Shown piece by piece: positions 9,645 to 21,287 of a DNA stretch of 64,000 nucleotides (position 1 is the stretch's first letter; each line of letters starts with the position of its first letter). Origin of the DNA: Pseudomonas abietaniphila (GTDB taxonomy: Bacteria; Pseudomonadota; Gammaproteobacteria; Pseudomonadales; Pseudomonadaceae); contig NZ_FNCO01000005.1 in the NCBI RefSeq assembly GCF_900100795.1, positions 335,790-399,789 of the forward strand. Reading direction: 5' to 3'. The notes under the pieces are model-generated. The model was given only the letters and a program-made list of their open reading frames with translations, was not told the origin of the DNA and searched no databases. The translations under genes and the position numbers were made by a program.

Positions 9645-10208
9645 ATGCGTTTGTTGCTTGCCGTTCTATGTCTGTCGTTCGCTCCGCTGTCGCAGGCGGC
9701 GTTTACTCAGACCATCGTCCCGAAAGGGAGCGAGCAGAAGTTCATCGGCGGAAAGGTCGTGGACACGCAAGACATTTCCAAGCGCAGCATCGACAAGATT
9801 CTGGTGATCAAGTCCGCGCATCAGTTGCAGTTGATGAGCAACGGAGAGGCGCTGAAGACCTACCGCATCTCACTGGGCAAGGCGCCCAAGGGACCGAAAC
9901 TGCAGGAAGGCGACCAACGTACCCCTGAAGGCTTTTACTGGCTGGACTACCGCAAGACCAGCGACGCCTACAACCTGTCGCTGCACATCTCCTACCCCAA
10001 CATCTCCGACTCTGCCCGTGCCCGCCGCGAGGGTGTGAACCCGGGCAGCATGATCATGATCCACGGCACGCCGGTCAGCGAAGACTACCCGGAGTGGTAC
10101 TTCCACACGCTGGACTGGACCAATGGCTGCATCGCGATGAAGAACAGCGACATCCGCGAAGTCTGGGATCTGGTCAAAGACGGCACGATGATCGAGATTC
10201 GGCCGTAA
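9645..10208 (+). CDS. Exported L,D-transpeptidase (YkuD) family protein
   Basis: This 187-residue protein has a signal peptide (residues 1-18, cleaved near LSQA|A). The YkuD catalytic region has HGTP, then about 20 residues later DWTNGCIAM, containing the nucleophilic Cys. Such enzymes form or cleave L,D-crosslinks in peptidoglycan or attach lipoproteins. It has no LysM or other binding domain. It stands alone, about 50 nt after the Nudix gene on the same strand. Confidence 0.9.
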   Translation: MRLLLAVLCLSFAPLSQAAFTQTIVPKGSEQKFIGGKVVDTQDISKRSIDKILVIKSAHQLQLMSNGEALKTYRISLGKAPKGPKLQEGDQRTPEGFYWLDYRKTSDAYNLSLHISYPNISDSARARREGVNPGSMIMIHGTPVSEDYPEWYFHTLDWTNGCIAMKNSDIREVWDLVKDGTMIEIRP

Positions 10209-10375
10209 GCTCACTACCGCCTGGCAGGCAGCCGGGCTCGCACAAGGACGAAGCAGATCCCTATGGGCGCGAAATCATGATTGATTGGGTGGTGTCGTCA
10301 CAGGATCGTGGTGACTGTACGAATTTTTGCCAATGAATTCGTTTCCACCGAGACGTCCGTGGCGATCCATCACAC

Positions 10376-10687
10376 TCAAAAATCCGCCAGCTTCCACACT
10401 TCATAAGCGGGTGTTTCATAGGGGTGGCTGTGCTTGAGCGCAGCCACCGCCTGTTGAATCAGCGCATCGTCGACGACCAGCTCGACTTTCCACTCCTCCA
10501 CGTGCTCGATCTCACCGGTCTGCCCAATGAACGGCTGACTGCCGTCCAGCGGGCGAAACTGACCTTGGCCGAGCACCTGCCATGAGCAGCAGTCATACGC
10601 GCCGATTCGCCCAGCGCCGGCGGCGAACACTGCGCGCTTGACCTGCTCTACATGGCTCGATGGAACAAAGAAAGCGAGCTTGTACAT
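10376..10687 (-). CDS. YqfO / NIF3-like stand-alone domain protein
   Basis: This 103-residue protein (start MYKLAFFVPSSHVEQVKRAV, end HSHPYETPAYEVWKLADF) matches the PII-like YqfO insertion domain of NIF3 proteins rather than a full NIF3 enzyme. The motif HPYETPAYE is characteristic. Function is unknown. It ends the purL transcript side, 6 nt downstream of purL on the same strand, so it is probably co-transcribed. Confidence 0.85.
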   Translation of the reverse strand: MYKLAFFVPSSHVEQVKRAVFAAGAGRIGAYDCCSWQVLGQGQFRPLDGSQPFIGQTGEIEHVEEWKVELVVDDALIQQAVAALKHSHPYETPAYEVWKLADF

Positions 10688-10693
10688 CAGCGC

Positions 10694-13600
10694 TTAATTG
10701 ACCCACACACGTGCGTTGCGGAACATGCGCATCCACGCGCCATCTTCGGCCCACTCGTCCGGACGCCACGAGTTGTTCACCGCTCGGAACACGCGCTCAG
10801 GGTGCGGCATCATGATGGTGACGCGACCGTCGCGGGTGGTCAGGCCGGTGATACCGCGCGGCGAGCCGTTCGGGTTGGCCGGATAGTTTTCGGTAACCTT
10901 GCCGTGATTGTCGACGAAACGCATCGCGACCGTGCCGGACGCATCGCTTTCGAGCAAAGCCTCAGGCGACTTGAACTCCGCATGACCTTCACCGTGAGCG
11001 ATGGCGATGGGCATGCGCGAACCGGCCATGCCTTGCAGGAAGATCGACGCCGACTTCTGGATTTCAACCATTGCCACGCGCGCTTCGAACTGCTCGGAAC
11101 GGTTACGAACGAAGTGTGGCCAGAACTCGCTGCCCGGAATCAGCTCGTGCAGGTTGGACATCATCTGGCAACCGTTGCACACGCCCAGCGCGAAGCTGTC
11201 GGTACGCGCGAAGAAGCCCTGGAAGGCATCACGGGCGCGGCTGTTGAACAGGGCCGACTTGGCCCAGCCTTCACCGGCACCCAGCACGTCGCCGTAGGAG
11301 AAACCGCCGCAGGCCACCAGACCTTTGAACTCGTTCAGGTCGACGCGGCCCGCGAGGATGTCACTCATGTGCACGTCAACCGAAGCGAACCCGGCGCGGT
11401 CGAACGCCGCCGCCATCTCGACCTGACCGTTCACACCTTGCTCACGCAGGACCGCCACTTGTGGGCGCACGCCTTTCTTGATGTAAGGCGCAGCGATGTC
11501 GTCGTTGACGTCGTAGCCCAGCTTGACGCTCAGGCCCGGGTTGTCTTCTTCCAGCAGTGCGTCGAATTCCTGATCAGCGCAGTCAGCGTTATCACGCAGA
11601 CGCTGGATCTGGTAGCTGGTCTCGCTCCACTGACGTTGCAGCAGACGACGATCACCCTTGAACAGCTCTTCGGCATTGAGCCTGATGGTCACTTCACTGT
11701 TGTTTACCGGCTGACCGATGACCGCAACGCAGTCGTCGCCCAGACCGGCAGCGCTGAACTGTGCGAGCACCAGTGGGGTAGCGTCGTGACGGACCTGAAT
11801 GACCGCACCCAGCTCTTCGTTGAAGAGAATGGCCGCGACTTTTTCACGCTTGCCGGTCAGGGTGTCCAGCTGCAGGTTCAGACCGCAGTGACCGGCGAAC
11901 GCCATTTCCAGCACGGTGGTCATCAGACCGCCGTCGGAACGGTCGTGGTAAGCCAGCAGGTGGCCGTCGGCGTTCAGGCCCTGGATCACGGCGAAGAACG
12001 CCTTCAGGTCTTCAGCGTCATCGACGTCCGGTGCCGCGTTGCCAAGCTTGCCGTGGGTCTGCGCGAGAATCGATGCACCCATACGGTTCTGGCCGCGGCC
12101 CAGATCGATCAGGATCAGGTCGGTCAAACCCTTGTCCATGCGCAGTTGCGGGGTCAGGGTGCCACGAATGTCCGTGACCGGCGCAAAGCCGGTGACGATC
12201 AGCGACATCGGCGAGGTGACGGTTTTTTCCGCACCTTCATCGCTCCAGCGGGTTTTCATGGACATGGAGTCCTTGCCCACCGGAATGGTGATGCCCAGCT
12301 CAGGGCACAACTCCATGCCGACCGCTTTGACGGTGTCGTACAAACGGGCGTCTTCGCCCGGGTGACCGGCCGCAGACATCCAGTTGGCCGACAGTTTGAT
12401 GTCGGAAATCTTGCCGATGCGCGAGGCCGCAATGTTGGTCAGAGTCTCGCCGATCGCCATGCGACCGGACGCTGGCGCATCCAGCAGTGCCAGCGGCGTG
12501 CGCTCGCCCATGGCCATGGCTTCACCGGTGTAAACGTCAAAGCTGGTCGCGGTAACAGCGACGTCAGCCACAGGCACCTGCCAAGGGCCGACCATCTGGT
12601 CGCGATTGACCAGGCCGGTGATGCTGCGGTCGCCAATGGTGATCAGGAAGTTCTTGCTCGCCACGGCCGGGTGATGCAGAACGCGATGAACGCTTTCTTC
12701 GAGGTCGAGGGTGCTTGGGTCGAAATCGTCACCCAGCTCGGCTTCGCGGTTGGCCGAACGGTGCATGCGCGGCGCCTTGCCGAGCAAAACTTCCAGCGGC
12801 ATGTCCACAGGACTGTTGCCGAAATGGCTATCGGTCACGGTCAGTTGTGGCTCTTCGGTGGCTTCACCGACGACTGCAAACGGGCAACGCTCGCGTTCGC
12901 AAATGGCTTTGAAGCGTTCGAAATCAGGGGCGCTCACGGCCAGGACATAACGCTCCTGAGACTCGTTGCTCCAGATTTCCAGCGGGGCCATGCCTGGCTC
13001 GTCGTTCGGCACGTTGCGCAATTCGAAGCGGCCGCCACGACCACCATCGTTGACCAGCTCAGGGAAGGCGTTGGACAGACCGCCTGCACCGACGTCGTGA
13101 ATGAACGCGATCGGGTTCTTGTCGCCCAGCTGCCAGCAGCGGTCGATCACTTCCTGACAACGACGCTCCATTTCAGGGTTTTCCCGCTGAACCGACGCGA
13201 AGTCCAGATCAGCCGAGCTGGTGCCGGTCGCCATGGAAGACGCCGCGCCACCACCCAGACCGATCAGCATCGCCGGGCCGCCCAGCACGATCAGCTTGGC
13301 GCCGACCGTGATTTCGCCCTTCTGCACGTGCTCTGCACGGATGTTGCCCATGCCGCCCGCCAGCATGATCGGCTTGTGGTAACCACGGACTTCTTCACCG
13401 TGCGGGGTGTTGATCGACTGCTCGAACGTACGGAAGTAACCGGTCAGCGCCGGACGACCGAATTCGTTGTTGAACGCAGCGCCGCCCAGCGGGCCTTCGA
13501 TCATGATGTCCAGCGGGGTGACGATGCGCTCAGGCTTGCCGTAAGGCTTTTCCCAAGGCTGCTCGAAACCCGGAATGTTCAGGTTGGAAACGGTGAAACC

Positions 13601-14593
13601 GGTCAGGCCGGCCTTCGGCTTGGCGCCACGGCCGGTTGCGCCTTCGTCGCGGATCTCGCCGCCCGAACCGGTGGATGCGCCGGGGAACGGAGCGATCGCG
13701 GTCGGGTGGTTGTGCGTCTCGACCTTCATCAGGATGTGCACCGGCTCCTGCACCGCACCGTACTGGCGGGTTTCAGGGTTCGGGAAGAAACGACCCGCCA
13801 CGCTGCCGACGATGACCGATGCGTTGTCCTTGTAAGCGGACAGCACGCCTTCGTTGTGCATCTGGTAGGTGTTCTTGATCATGCCGAACAGGCTTTTTTC
13901 CTGGCTCTGACCGTCGATGTCCCAACTGGCGTTGAAGATCTTGTGGCGGCAGTGCTCGGAGTTCGCCTGGGCGAACATCATCAGTTCGATATCGTGCGGA
14001 TTGCGTTTCAGGCCGGTGAAAGCGGTGACCAGATAATCGATTTCGTCTTCGGCCAGGGCCAGGCCCAGCTCGACGTTGGCTTTTTCCAGCGCGGCGCGGC
14101 CGCCACCCAGCACATCGACTGCGGTCAGCGGCTTGGGCTCTGCGTGGCTGAACAAGCCCGCTGCCTGTTCCAGCGCGCTCAGGACCAGTTGGGTCATGCG
14201 GTCGTGCAGGATGTCGGCGACGATCTGTGCTTCGGCTTCGCTGAACTGACCTTCTACATAAAAGGCAATGCCACGCTCAAGACGCTGGATCTTGGTCAGG
14301 CTGCAATTGCGGGCGATGTCGGTGGCCTTGCTCGACCACGGCGAAATGGTGCCGAAACGCGGCAGTACCAGGAACAGACGACCACGAGGCTCTTGAACCG
14401 GCACGCTCGGGCCGTATTTCAACAGACGGGCAAGGACTTGCTGCTCATCCTCTGTCAGGACGCCGGTAACCTCAGCGAAGTGAGCGAATTCAGCGTACAG
14501 GCCACTCACAGCTGGAACTTTATCGTTCAACTGCTCAAGTAATTTCTTGTGGCGGAAGGCGGAAAGGGCGGGAGCACCACGCAAGATCAACAT
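10694..14593 (-). CDS. purL: Phosphoribosylformylglycinamidine synthase PurL (large single-chain type)
   Basis: At 1299 residues this is the full-length proteobacterial enzyme, fusing the FGAM synthetase with a C-terminal class I glutamine amidotransferase. It converts FGAR, glutamine and ATP to FGAM, the fourth purine step. The synthetase part has [19 protein letters not shown] and [15 protein letters not shown]. The amidotransferase part has [10 protein letters not shown] with the nucleophile Cys, and IAHGEGH near the end. The start [19 protein letters not shown] is the family N-terminus. It is divergent from mltF, with 215 nt between them. Confidence 0.98.
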   Translation of the reverse strand: MLILRGAPALSAFRHKKLLEQLNDKVPAVSGLYAEFAHFAEVTGVLTEDEQQVLARLLKYGPSVPVQEPRGRLFLVLPRFGTISPWSSKATDIARNCSLTKIQRLERGIAFYVEGQFSEAEAQIVADILHDRMTQLVLSALEQAAGLFSHAEPKPLTAVDVLGGGRAALEKANVELGLALAEDEIDYLVTAFTGLKRNPHDIELMMFAQANSEHCRHKIFNASWDIDGQSQEKSLFGMIKNTYQMHNEGVLSAYKDNASVIVGSVAGRFFPNPETRQYGAVQEPVHILMKVETHNHPTAIAPFPGASTGSGGEIRDEGATGRGAKPKAGLTGFTVSNLNIPGFEQPWEKPYGKPERIVTPLDIMIEGPLGGAAFNNEFGRPALTGYFRTFEQSINTPHGEEVRGYHKPIMLAGGMGNIRAEHVQKGEITVGAKLIVLGGPAMLIGLGGGAASSMATGTSSADLDFASVQRENPEMERRCQEVIDRCWQLGDKNPIAFIHDVGAGGLSNAFPELVNDGGRGGRFELRNVPNDEPGMAPLEIWSNESQERYVLAVSAPDFERFKAICERERCPFAVVGEATEEPQLTVTDSHFGNSPVDMPLEVLLGKAPRMHRSANREAELGDDFDPSTLDLEESVHRVLHHPAVASKNFLITIGDRSITGLVNRDQMVGPWQVPVADVAVTATSFDVYTGEAMAMGERTPLALLDAPASGRMAIGETLTNIAASRIGKISDIKLSANWMSAAGHPGEDARLYDTVKAVGMELCPELGITIPVGKDSMSMKTRWSDEGAEKTVTSPMSLIVTGFAPVTDIRGTLTPQLRMDKGLTDLILIDLGRGQNRMGASILAQTHGKLGNAAPDVDDAEDLKAFFAVIQGLNADGHLLAYHDRSDGGLMTTVLEMAFAGHCGLNLQLDTLTGKREKVAAILFNEELGAVIQVRHDATPLVLAQFSAAGLGDDCVAVIGQPVNNSEVTIRLNAEELFKGDRRLLQRQWSETSYQIQRLRDNADCADQEFDALLEEDNPGLSVKLGYDVNDDIAAPYIKKGVRPQVAVLREQGVNGQVEMAAAFDRAGFASVDVHMSDILAGRVDLNEFKGLVACGGFSYGDVLGAGEGWAKSALFNSRARDAFQGFFARTDSFALGVCNGCQMMSNLHELIPGSEFWPHFVRNRSEQFEARVAMVEIQKSASIFLQGMAGSRMPIAIAHGEGHAEFKSPEALLESDASGTVAMRFVDNHGKVTENYPANPNGSPRGITGLTTRDGRVTIMMPHPERVFRAVNNSWRPDEWAEDGAWMRMFRNARVWVN

Positions 14594-14727
14594 CGTCGGG
14601 ACAGCCTCGGGGAAGGGGGTGTGCTTTGAGGCCGTGCATTCTAGCCTAAACCGGGGGCTTTCGGCACCCGAAACAAAGGCTTCTGCGCATCCGAATGTCG
14701 GTGTTTGCGGATCTCCTACTGAGATGA

Positions 14728-16269
<1,542 letters not shown>

Positions 16270-16329
16270 GCGGGATCTGCGTGATCACTCCGGGGATTTG
16301 TCAGGACCTCAACAGACGCTAAAAACTCA

Positions 16330-16812
16330 TCATCCCTTCGCCCGCCTCATCCTGAAAAACTCGCTCAACATCGCCCCGCACTCCTCCCCCAGCACGCCAC
16401 CTTCGAACAGTACCCGATGGTTGAGAAACGGCTGAGCAAAGAACTGCCCCTGGCTCTGCACTACGCCCGCTTTGGGTTCGGTGGCACCGAACACCACACG
16501 CGTGATCCGCGAATGCACGATCAGGCCTGCGCACATGCTGCAGGGTTCGAGGGTGACATACAGCGTGCTGCCCGGCAGACGGTAGTTGCTGACCGCCTGA
16601 GCCGCAGCGCGGATTGCAACCATTTCAGCGTGCGCGCTCGGGTCGCTGCCACTGATCGGGCAGTTGAAACCGCGCCCGATGATCACGCCGTCCTGAACCA
16701 CCACCGCGCCCACCGGGACCTCGCCCAGCAGCGCTCCCTCAGCGGCCAACGCCAGTGCTTCTCGCATGAAATGCTGATCGCGGCTGCGATCAATGATGTG
16801 CGGCTGCCGCAT
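16330..16812 (-). CDS. tadA: tRNA-specific adenosine deaminase TadA
   Basis: This 160-residue deaminase converts A34 to inosine in tRNA-Arg(ACG). The zinc site is visible as HAEMVAI (His ligand and catalytic Glu) and PCSMCAG (two Cys ligands). Length is normal. Its ATG overlaps the stop of the multicopper oxidase gene (TAATG), so translation is probably coupled, although the two functions are unrelated. Confidence 0.96.
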   Translation of the reverse strand: MRQPHIIDRSRDQHFMREALALAAEGALLGEVPVGAVVVQDGVIIGRGFNCPISGSDPSAHAEMVAIRAAAQAVSNYRLPGSTLYVTLEPCSMCAGLIVHSRITRVVFGATEPKAGVVQSQGQFFAQPFLNHRVLFEGGVLGEECGAMLSEFFRMRRAKG

Positions 16813-18182
16813 TACGAAACCTCAATAGCTGCCATAAGACCGGTTTCCATGTGATCGATCACATGGCAGTGGAACATCCACACGCCGGGATTATCCGCTA
16901 CCAGCGCGACGCGCGCGCGCTCGTTTCGACCTAACAGGTAGGTGTCGGTGAAATACGGGATCACGTCCTTGCGGTTGGACGCGATCACTTTGAAGCTCAT
17001 CCCGTGCAAGTGAATCGGGTGCTGATACTGGGTCATGTTCTTCAGCTCGAAGATGTAGCTCTTACCCTTTTCCAGCCTCGCGATTGGCCGATCGGCGCAG
17101 GTCTTGTCCGTGATGTCCCAGGCTTTGCCGTTGATCTGCCACAAGCTCGGCGGCTTGCCTTCGGCACTCACCGACATCGAGCCGACCCATTCGAAGTTGA
17201 AGTTAAGCTTCTCGGCGTTGGCCAGGTCGGGCTCGGCGACCGGATTGGCAGGCAACTCGGGGGGCCACTCGCCGAGCGTGCCATTACTGGCCACCGAGCG
17301 GAAGGTCCCCAACCGTACCGGACCGTTACGCAACGACAACTCCTCACCGGCTGCGGGTGCCCTGATCGCCAGACAGATGCGCATCCCCGGCCCGAGCCAG
17401 TAATCCTTGCCCAATGGACGTGGCTTGACCGGGTTGCCGTCCAGCGCATAAATCATCGCCTCGGCGTCCGGCAGGTTCAGGCGATAGGTCACCGTGTTGT
17501 CGAGGTTGAGAATGCGCACGCGGGTGATCTGACCGGCAGGCAGCTCGATCACGCCCTGCGGCACGCCATTGATCGTGGATAACCGCCCCGCCGTGCCTTC
17601 ACGAGCCGCTTCGCGAGTGACGCTGAAATCAGTGAAGGCGCCCTGCTCGTCCACGTGCCAGCTTTTCAGACTGACGACCCGCTCATGAGCAAATCCGGTC
17701 GGCTCGCGCTCCTCAACGATCAACGGCCCAACCAGCCCGCGCCCCAGTTCTTCGCTGCTGCTGACGTGGGGGTGATACCAGTAGCTGCCCGCGTCAGGCA
17801 CGCGGAATGTGTAGTCGAAGTACTCGCCCGGCTTGACCGGCAGCTGCGACACATAAGGCACGCCGTCCATCTCCAGCGGCAGCCGGATGCCATGCCAGTG
17901 AATGGTCGTCTCCACAGGCAACTGATTGATGAAACGCACCCGCAGCCAGTCACCTTGCCGAACCCGCAACTCCGTGCCCGGCGCCGTCGCGCCAAACGCC
18001 CAGGCGGGCGTCTTGAAACCGGAAACCAGCTCAACGTCCAGTGGCGCAGCGATCAACTCGTAGTCATGCCCTTCCCCCGGCCCCGTGCGCCCAAGCCAGT
18101 ACCGCGAAGCCCCGCCCGCGCCGAGCCCGACCACAGCAAGACCGGCCAGACCTCCAAGAATTTGTCGACGGGTGAAAGACAT
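16812..18182 (-). CDS. Multicopper oxidase, Tat-exported
   Basis: This 456-residue protein has a Tat-type signal (SFTRRQILGG followed by a hydrophobic stretch). All copper motifs are present: HWHG and YWYHPH in the first domain, HPIHLHG and HCHVIDHMETG at the C-terminus, so both the type 1 and trinuclear sites look intact. No Met-rich insert like that of CueO is seen, so the substrate is open (phenols or metal ions). The ATG at 18182 is preferred over a GTG 12 nt upstream. It overlaps tadA by a TAATG junction. Confidence 0.9.
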   Translation of the reverse strand: MSFTRRQILGGLAGLAVVGLGAGGASRYWLGRTGPGEGHDYELIAAPLDVELVSGFKTPAWAFGATAPGTELRVRQGDWLRVRFINQLPVETTIHWHGIRLPLEMDGVPYVSQLPVKPGEYFDYTFRVPDAGSYWYHPHVSSSEELGRGLVGPLIVEEREPTGFAHERVVSLKSWHVDEQGAFTDFSVTREAAREGTAGRLSTINGVPQGVIELPAGQITRVRILNLDNTVTYRLNLPDAEAMIYALDGNPVKPRPLGKDYWLGPGMRICLAIRAPAAGEELSLRNGPVRLGTFRSVASNGTLGEWPPELPANPVAEPDLANAEKLNFNFEWVGSMSVSAEGKPPSLWQINGKAWDITDKTCADRPIARLEKGKSYIFELKNMTQYQHPIHLHGMSFKVIASNRKDVIPYFTDTYLLGRNERARVALVADNPGVWMFHCHVIDHMETGLMAAIEVS

Positions 18183-18453
18183 CAGCCACGGCACCTGTAT
18201 AAAGCCTGAAACGAAACAAAGCGCTGAATGAGAGACTTTGCGAAGGGCGGATAAGATACACCCGCATTTGCAGAAAATTAAGGGAAGGCGTGACGAGGTA
18301 CATATTTCGTAGCAATCGAGCCCGGATGAACACCGAAAGTCCGCCTGCTCGCTTCTGACGTTCGCTTGTCGCAGAGGCCCGCCTGCGCCAGAATCGCCCT
18401 GACCCGCTCAGCGCAGCGCTGGATGGATGCCCACCTCACAGGATGTTCCAAGG

Positions 18454-18825
18454 ATGATCGACTTCAACAACAAAGGCTTTTTCAAACTCAAGCAAAACAA
18501 CGAATACGCCGAGCGCGTCACGGCGTTGCTGCTGGAGGGCGAAACCGTCGTTGACGCTTACAAATCCATGCGCGACGGCGTGGTCTTCACCAACAAGCGC
18601 ATCATCGCGGTGAACGTGCAGGGCATCACCGGAAGCAAGAAAGACTTCACCTCCCTCCCCTACAAAAACATCGTGGCCTACTCGGTCGAGACCTCTGGCA
18701 CGTTTGACCTCGACTCAGAGCTCGAAATTTATTTCTCCGCCCTGGGCAAAGTGAAATTCGAATTCACAGGCAAGACATCGATCATCGAAATCTCACAGCT
18801 GATTTCCAGACACATTTTTGGTTGA
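18454..18825 (+). CDS. Bacterial PH-domain protein (bPH, YokE/DUF1696-like)
   Basis: This 123-residue cytoplasmic protein has the bacterial PH-domain signature: GVVFTNKRIIAVNVQGITGSKKDFTSLPYKNIVAYSVE in pattern form (TNKRII and SLPY.NI are the key parts), then a DLDSELEIYFS strand. The function of these PH domains is mostly unknown. The ATG at 18454 has AGGA 10 nt upstream. A terminator follows. It sits beside the HipB-like remnant and is not obviously linked to any operon. Confidence 0.82.
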   Translation: MIDFNNKGFFKLKQNNEYAERVTALLLEGETVVDAYKSMRDGVVFTNKRIIAVNVQGITGSKKDFTSLPYKNIVAYSVETSGTFDLDSELEIYFSALGKVKFEFTGKTSIIEISQLISRHIFG

Positions 18826-18838
18826 TCAGAAACGACTA

Positions 18839-18876
18839 AGCCGGATGGGCCTCGACGAGGTTGCATCCGGCTTTGT
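18839..18876 (+). terminator. Intrinsic terminator after the PH-domain gene
   Basis: AGCCGGATG (18839-18847) pairs with CATCCGGCT (18864-18872) and is followed by TTGTT. It lies 14 nt after the stop codon. Confidence 0.7.
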
Positions 18877-18914
18877 TGCTTCAGAAAGGGCTGAAGACTC
18901 GAGAGAGCCTTCAG

Positions 18915-18992
18915 TCAATCATTGAGGTGCTGCATCACTCGTGCCGCGTGGTCAATGTCGGGATGCTCCATATAGATGTAAGCGCGCGACAT
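18915..18992 (-). pseudogene. Remnant of a hipA-like toxin gene (25 codons)
   Basis: A short ORF reads MSRAYIYMEHPDIDHAARVM and ends after 25 residues. Its ATG overlaps the stop of the HipB-like gene (TGATG), exactly where hipA normally starts, and the first dozen residues resemble the start of HipA-family kinases. The remaining roughly 400 codons are absent: the stop is followed within 40 nt by the PH-gene terminator. I infer a deletion that removed hipA. The resemblance is from memory of the family and short, so it could be a chance ORF. Confidence 0.5.
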
Positions 18993-19336
18993 CAGAAATC
19001 CTCGGGCTTGGGCTTAGGCAGTCGCACCCTCTTTTTTGCAATGCTGTGGTGTGGTTCACCTTCGTCGGTGAAGCGGGTGATTTCGGACGTCTTTTCCACG
19101 CCTTCCAGGGAAGCGAAAACCGTGTCCGTGATTCCCAATTTCCACAACACCAACATGAACGATCGAAGATCAACGAGCTCCGAGCCCCCCTCAATCTTGC
19201 GGAGCGTGTGCGCTGACACACCGAGGGTGACCTTGATGTCGGATTGGCGCACGCCTAATGCAAGGCGTCTGGCTTTAACGAGAAGCCCGATTTTGCTGAG
19301 CCTGTCAGCACAGACGACGGGGAAAAAATCATTCAT
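18992..19336 (-). CDS. HipB-like XRE-family helix-turn-helix regulator
   Basis: This 114-residue protein has a Cro/XRE helix-turn-helix at about residues 20-75 (LVKARRLALGVRQSDIKVTL then GVSAHTLRKIEGG). The C-terminal tail is basic and Pro-rich (KKRVRLPKPKPEDF). It resembles antitoxins of HipBA or related modules. An operator of the HipB type lies upstream (19394-19411). The gene and its flank are visibly more AT-rich than the neighbours, which suggests transfer. The ATG at 19336 was chosen; a GTG at 19345 is possible. Whether it still has a partner in the genome is unknown. Confidence 0.75.
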   Translation of the reverse strand: MNDFFPVVCADRLSKIGLLVKARRLALGVRQSDIKVTLGVSAHTLRKIEGGSELVDLRSFMLVLWKLGITDTVFASLEGVEKTSEITRFTDEGEPHHSIAKKRVRLPKPKPEDF

Positions 19337-19393
19337 AAGACTCACTCAAATGAGCGTTAAATAACTTAAGGTCTACGATAGCACCTATTAATC

Positions 19394-19411
19394 TACCCTC
19401 AAATAAGGATA
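19394..19411. promoter_or_regulatory. Putative HipB-type operator
   Basis: TACCC-N8-GGATA on the plus strand matches the E. coli HipB operator consensus TATCC-N8-GGATA at 9 of 10 fixed positions. It lies 58 nt upstream of the HipB-like start in an AT-rich stretch, where a promoter and self-regulation are expected. Only one full copy was seen, whereas E. coli has several. Confidence 0.45.
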
Positions 19412-19531
19412 AAGCTCGATTCTGTTAACTTTAAATTTCATAAAGTCAATTTAGGTAAACATTATTTTCCGACCTGCCCCCCACCGCACGCGGGAAACTC
19501 AAGGCACAAAACCGCCGAAATCTCCCAGCTC

Positions 19532-19562
19532 AAAAAACCAAAAGCCCGCAATTAAGCGGGCT
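19532..19562 (-). terminator. Intrinsic terminator of guaBA
   Basis: On the minus strand AGCCCGC (19556-19562) and GCGGGCT (19543-19549) form a stem, followed by TTTTGGTTTTTT. It lies about 50 nt after the guaA stop. Confidence 0.8.
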
Positions 19563-19609
19563 CCAGGGCATTTCTTGCTAGATCGTTCCGGACAATGCCG
19601 GACGCCGAA

Positions 19610-21187
19610 TCATTCCCACTCAATCGTCGCTGGCGGCTTGCTCGACACGTCGTAGGTGACGCGGGAGATGCCTTCGATTTCGTTGATGATGCGGCCGCTG
19701 ACGGTTTCCAGCAGTTCGTAAGGCAGGTGTGCCCAACGTGCGGTCATGAAGTCGATGGTTTCTACGGCACGCAGGGCGACGACCCAGGCGTAACGACGGC
19801 CGTCACCGACCACGCCGACGGATTTGACCGGCTGGAAGACGACGAAGGCCTGGCTGACTTTGTGGTACCAGTCGGCTTTGCGCAGTTCTTCGATGAAGAT
19901 GTGGTCAGCGCGACGCAGCAGGTCGGCGTATTCCTTCTTCACTTCGCCGAGGATGCGCACGCCCAGGCCCGGGCCCGGGAACGGGTGGCGGTAGACCATG
20001 TCGTACGGCAGGCCGAGTTCCAGGCCCAGACGACGGACTTCGTCCTTGAACAGTTCGCGCAGTGGCTCGACCAGTTTCAGGTTCATTTCTTCCGGCAGGC
20101 CGCCCACGTTGTGGTGCGACTTGATCACGTGAGCCTTGCCGCTCTTGGCGCCAGCGGACTCGATCACGTCAGGGTAGATGGTGCCCTGAGCCAGGTACTT
20201 GATGTTATCCAGCTTGCTCGACTCGGCATCGAACACGTCGATGAAGGTACGGCCGATGATCTTGCGCTTCTTCTCTGGGTCGGCTTCGCCTTCCAGGTTG
20301 TTGAGGAACTGCTCTTCAGCATTGGCGCGGATCACCTTGACGCCCATGTTCTCGGCGAACATGGCCATCACTTGCTCACCTTCGTGCAGGCGCAGCAAAC
20401 CGTTGTCGACGAAGACGCAGGTCAGTTGATCGCCAATCGCCTTGTGCAGCAGCGCTGCTACGACGGACGAGTCAACACCGCCGGACAGACCCAGCAGGAC
20501 GTTGTCGGTGCCGACTTGCGCGCGGACCTGAGCGATGGCGTCTTCAGCGATCTTGGAAGGGGTCCACAGCGCTTCGCAGCCGCAGATGTCGAGGATGAAG
20601 CGCGACAGGATGCGACCGCCCTGCTTGGTGTGGGTCACTTCCGGGTGGAACTGCACGCCGTAGTAGCCACGGGCGTCGTCGGCCATGCCGGCGATCGGGC
20701 AGCTCGGGGTGCTGGCCAGGATGTGGAATTCGGACGGCATCTTGGTGACCTTGTCACCGTGGCTCATCCACACGTCTAGACCGAACAGGCCGTCAGCGTC
20801 GATGTGATCTTCGATGCCGTCGAGCAGGCGGCTCTTGCCGACGACGTCGACACGGGCGTAACCGAATTCACGCAGTTCGGAACCTTCGACCTTGCCACCC
20901 AGTTGTTCAGCCATGGTCTGCATGCCGTAGCAGATACCAAAGACCGGAACGCCCAGGTCAAACACAGCTTGCGGGCAGCGCGGGCTGTTGGCTTCGTGCA
21001 CGGACTCGGGGCCACCGGCGAGGATGATGCCTTTTGGAGCGAATTCGCGAATCGCTTCGTCGTCCATGTCGAACGGGTGCAGTTCGCAATACACACCGAT
21101 CTCACGCACGCGGCGGGCGATCAGCTGGGTGTACTGGGAACCGAAGTCGAGGATCAGGATACGGTGGGCGTGAATGTCGAGGGCCAT
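19610..21187 (-). CDS. guaA: GMP synthase (glutamine-hydrolysing)
   Basis: This 525-residue enzyme aminates XMP to GMP using glutamine and ATP. The class I amidotransferase domain has GICYGMQTM with the nucleophile Cys and HPEVTHT near the end of the domain. The ATP pyrophosphatase domain has the PP-loop [10 protein letters not shown], and the dimerisation domain ends in TIEWE as usual. Length is normal. It is the second gene of guaBA, 100 nt after guaB. Confidence 0.98.
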   Translation of the reverse strand: MALDIHAHRILILDFGSQYTQLIARRVREIGVYCELHPFDMDDEAIREFAPKGIILAGGPESVHEANSPRCPQAVFDLGVPVFGICYGMQTMAEQLGGKVEGSELREFGYARVDVVGKSRLLDGIEDHIDADGLFGLDVWMSHGDKVTKMPSEFHILASTPSCPIAGMADDARGYYGVQFHPEVTHTKQGGRILSRFILDICGCEALWTPSKIAEDAIAQVRAQVGTDNVLLGLSGGVDSSVVAALLHKAIGDQLTCVFVDNGLLRLHEGEQVMAMFAENMGVKVIRANAEEQFLNNLEGEADPEKKRKIIGRTFIDVFDAESSKLDNIKYLAQGTIYPDVIESAGAKSGKAHVIKSHHNVGGLPEEMNLKLVEPLRELFKDEVRRLGLELGLPYDMVYRHPFPGPGLGVRILGEVKKEYADLLRRADHIFIEELRKADWYHKVSQAFVVFQPVKSVGVVGDGRRYAWVVALRAVETIDFMTARWAHLPYELLETVSGRIINEIEGISRVTYDVSSKPPATIEWE

Positions 21188-21287
21188 GAGTCATTCTCGT
21201 CGAAAATCAGAAACAAGACGGGGCTGTAATGAACAGCCCCGCTACACAATTCTTGAAACGCGCCCGGTTTATCAGGCGCATTTCAGA

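Noticed and set aside
10652..14542. 1296-codon open frame antisense to purL
   Set aside because: It mirrors purL exactly; long antisense frames are common in high-GC genes, and its sequence (rich in His, Arg, Gly, Val) has no recognisable domain.
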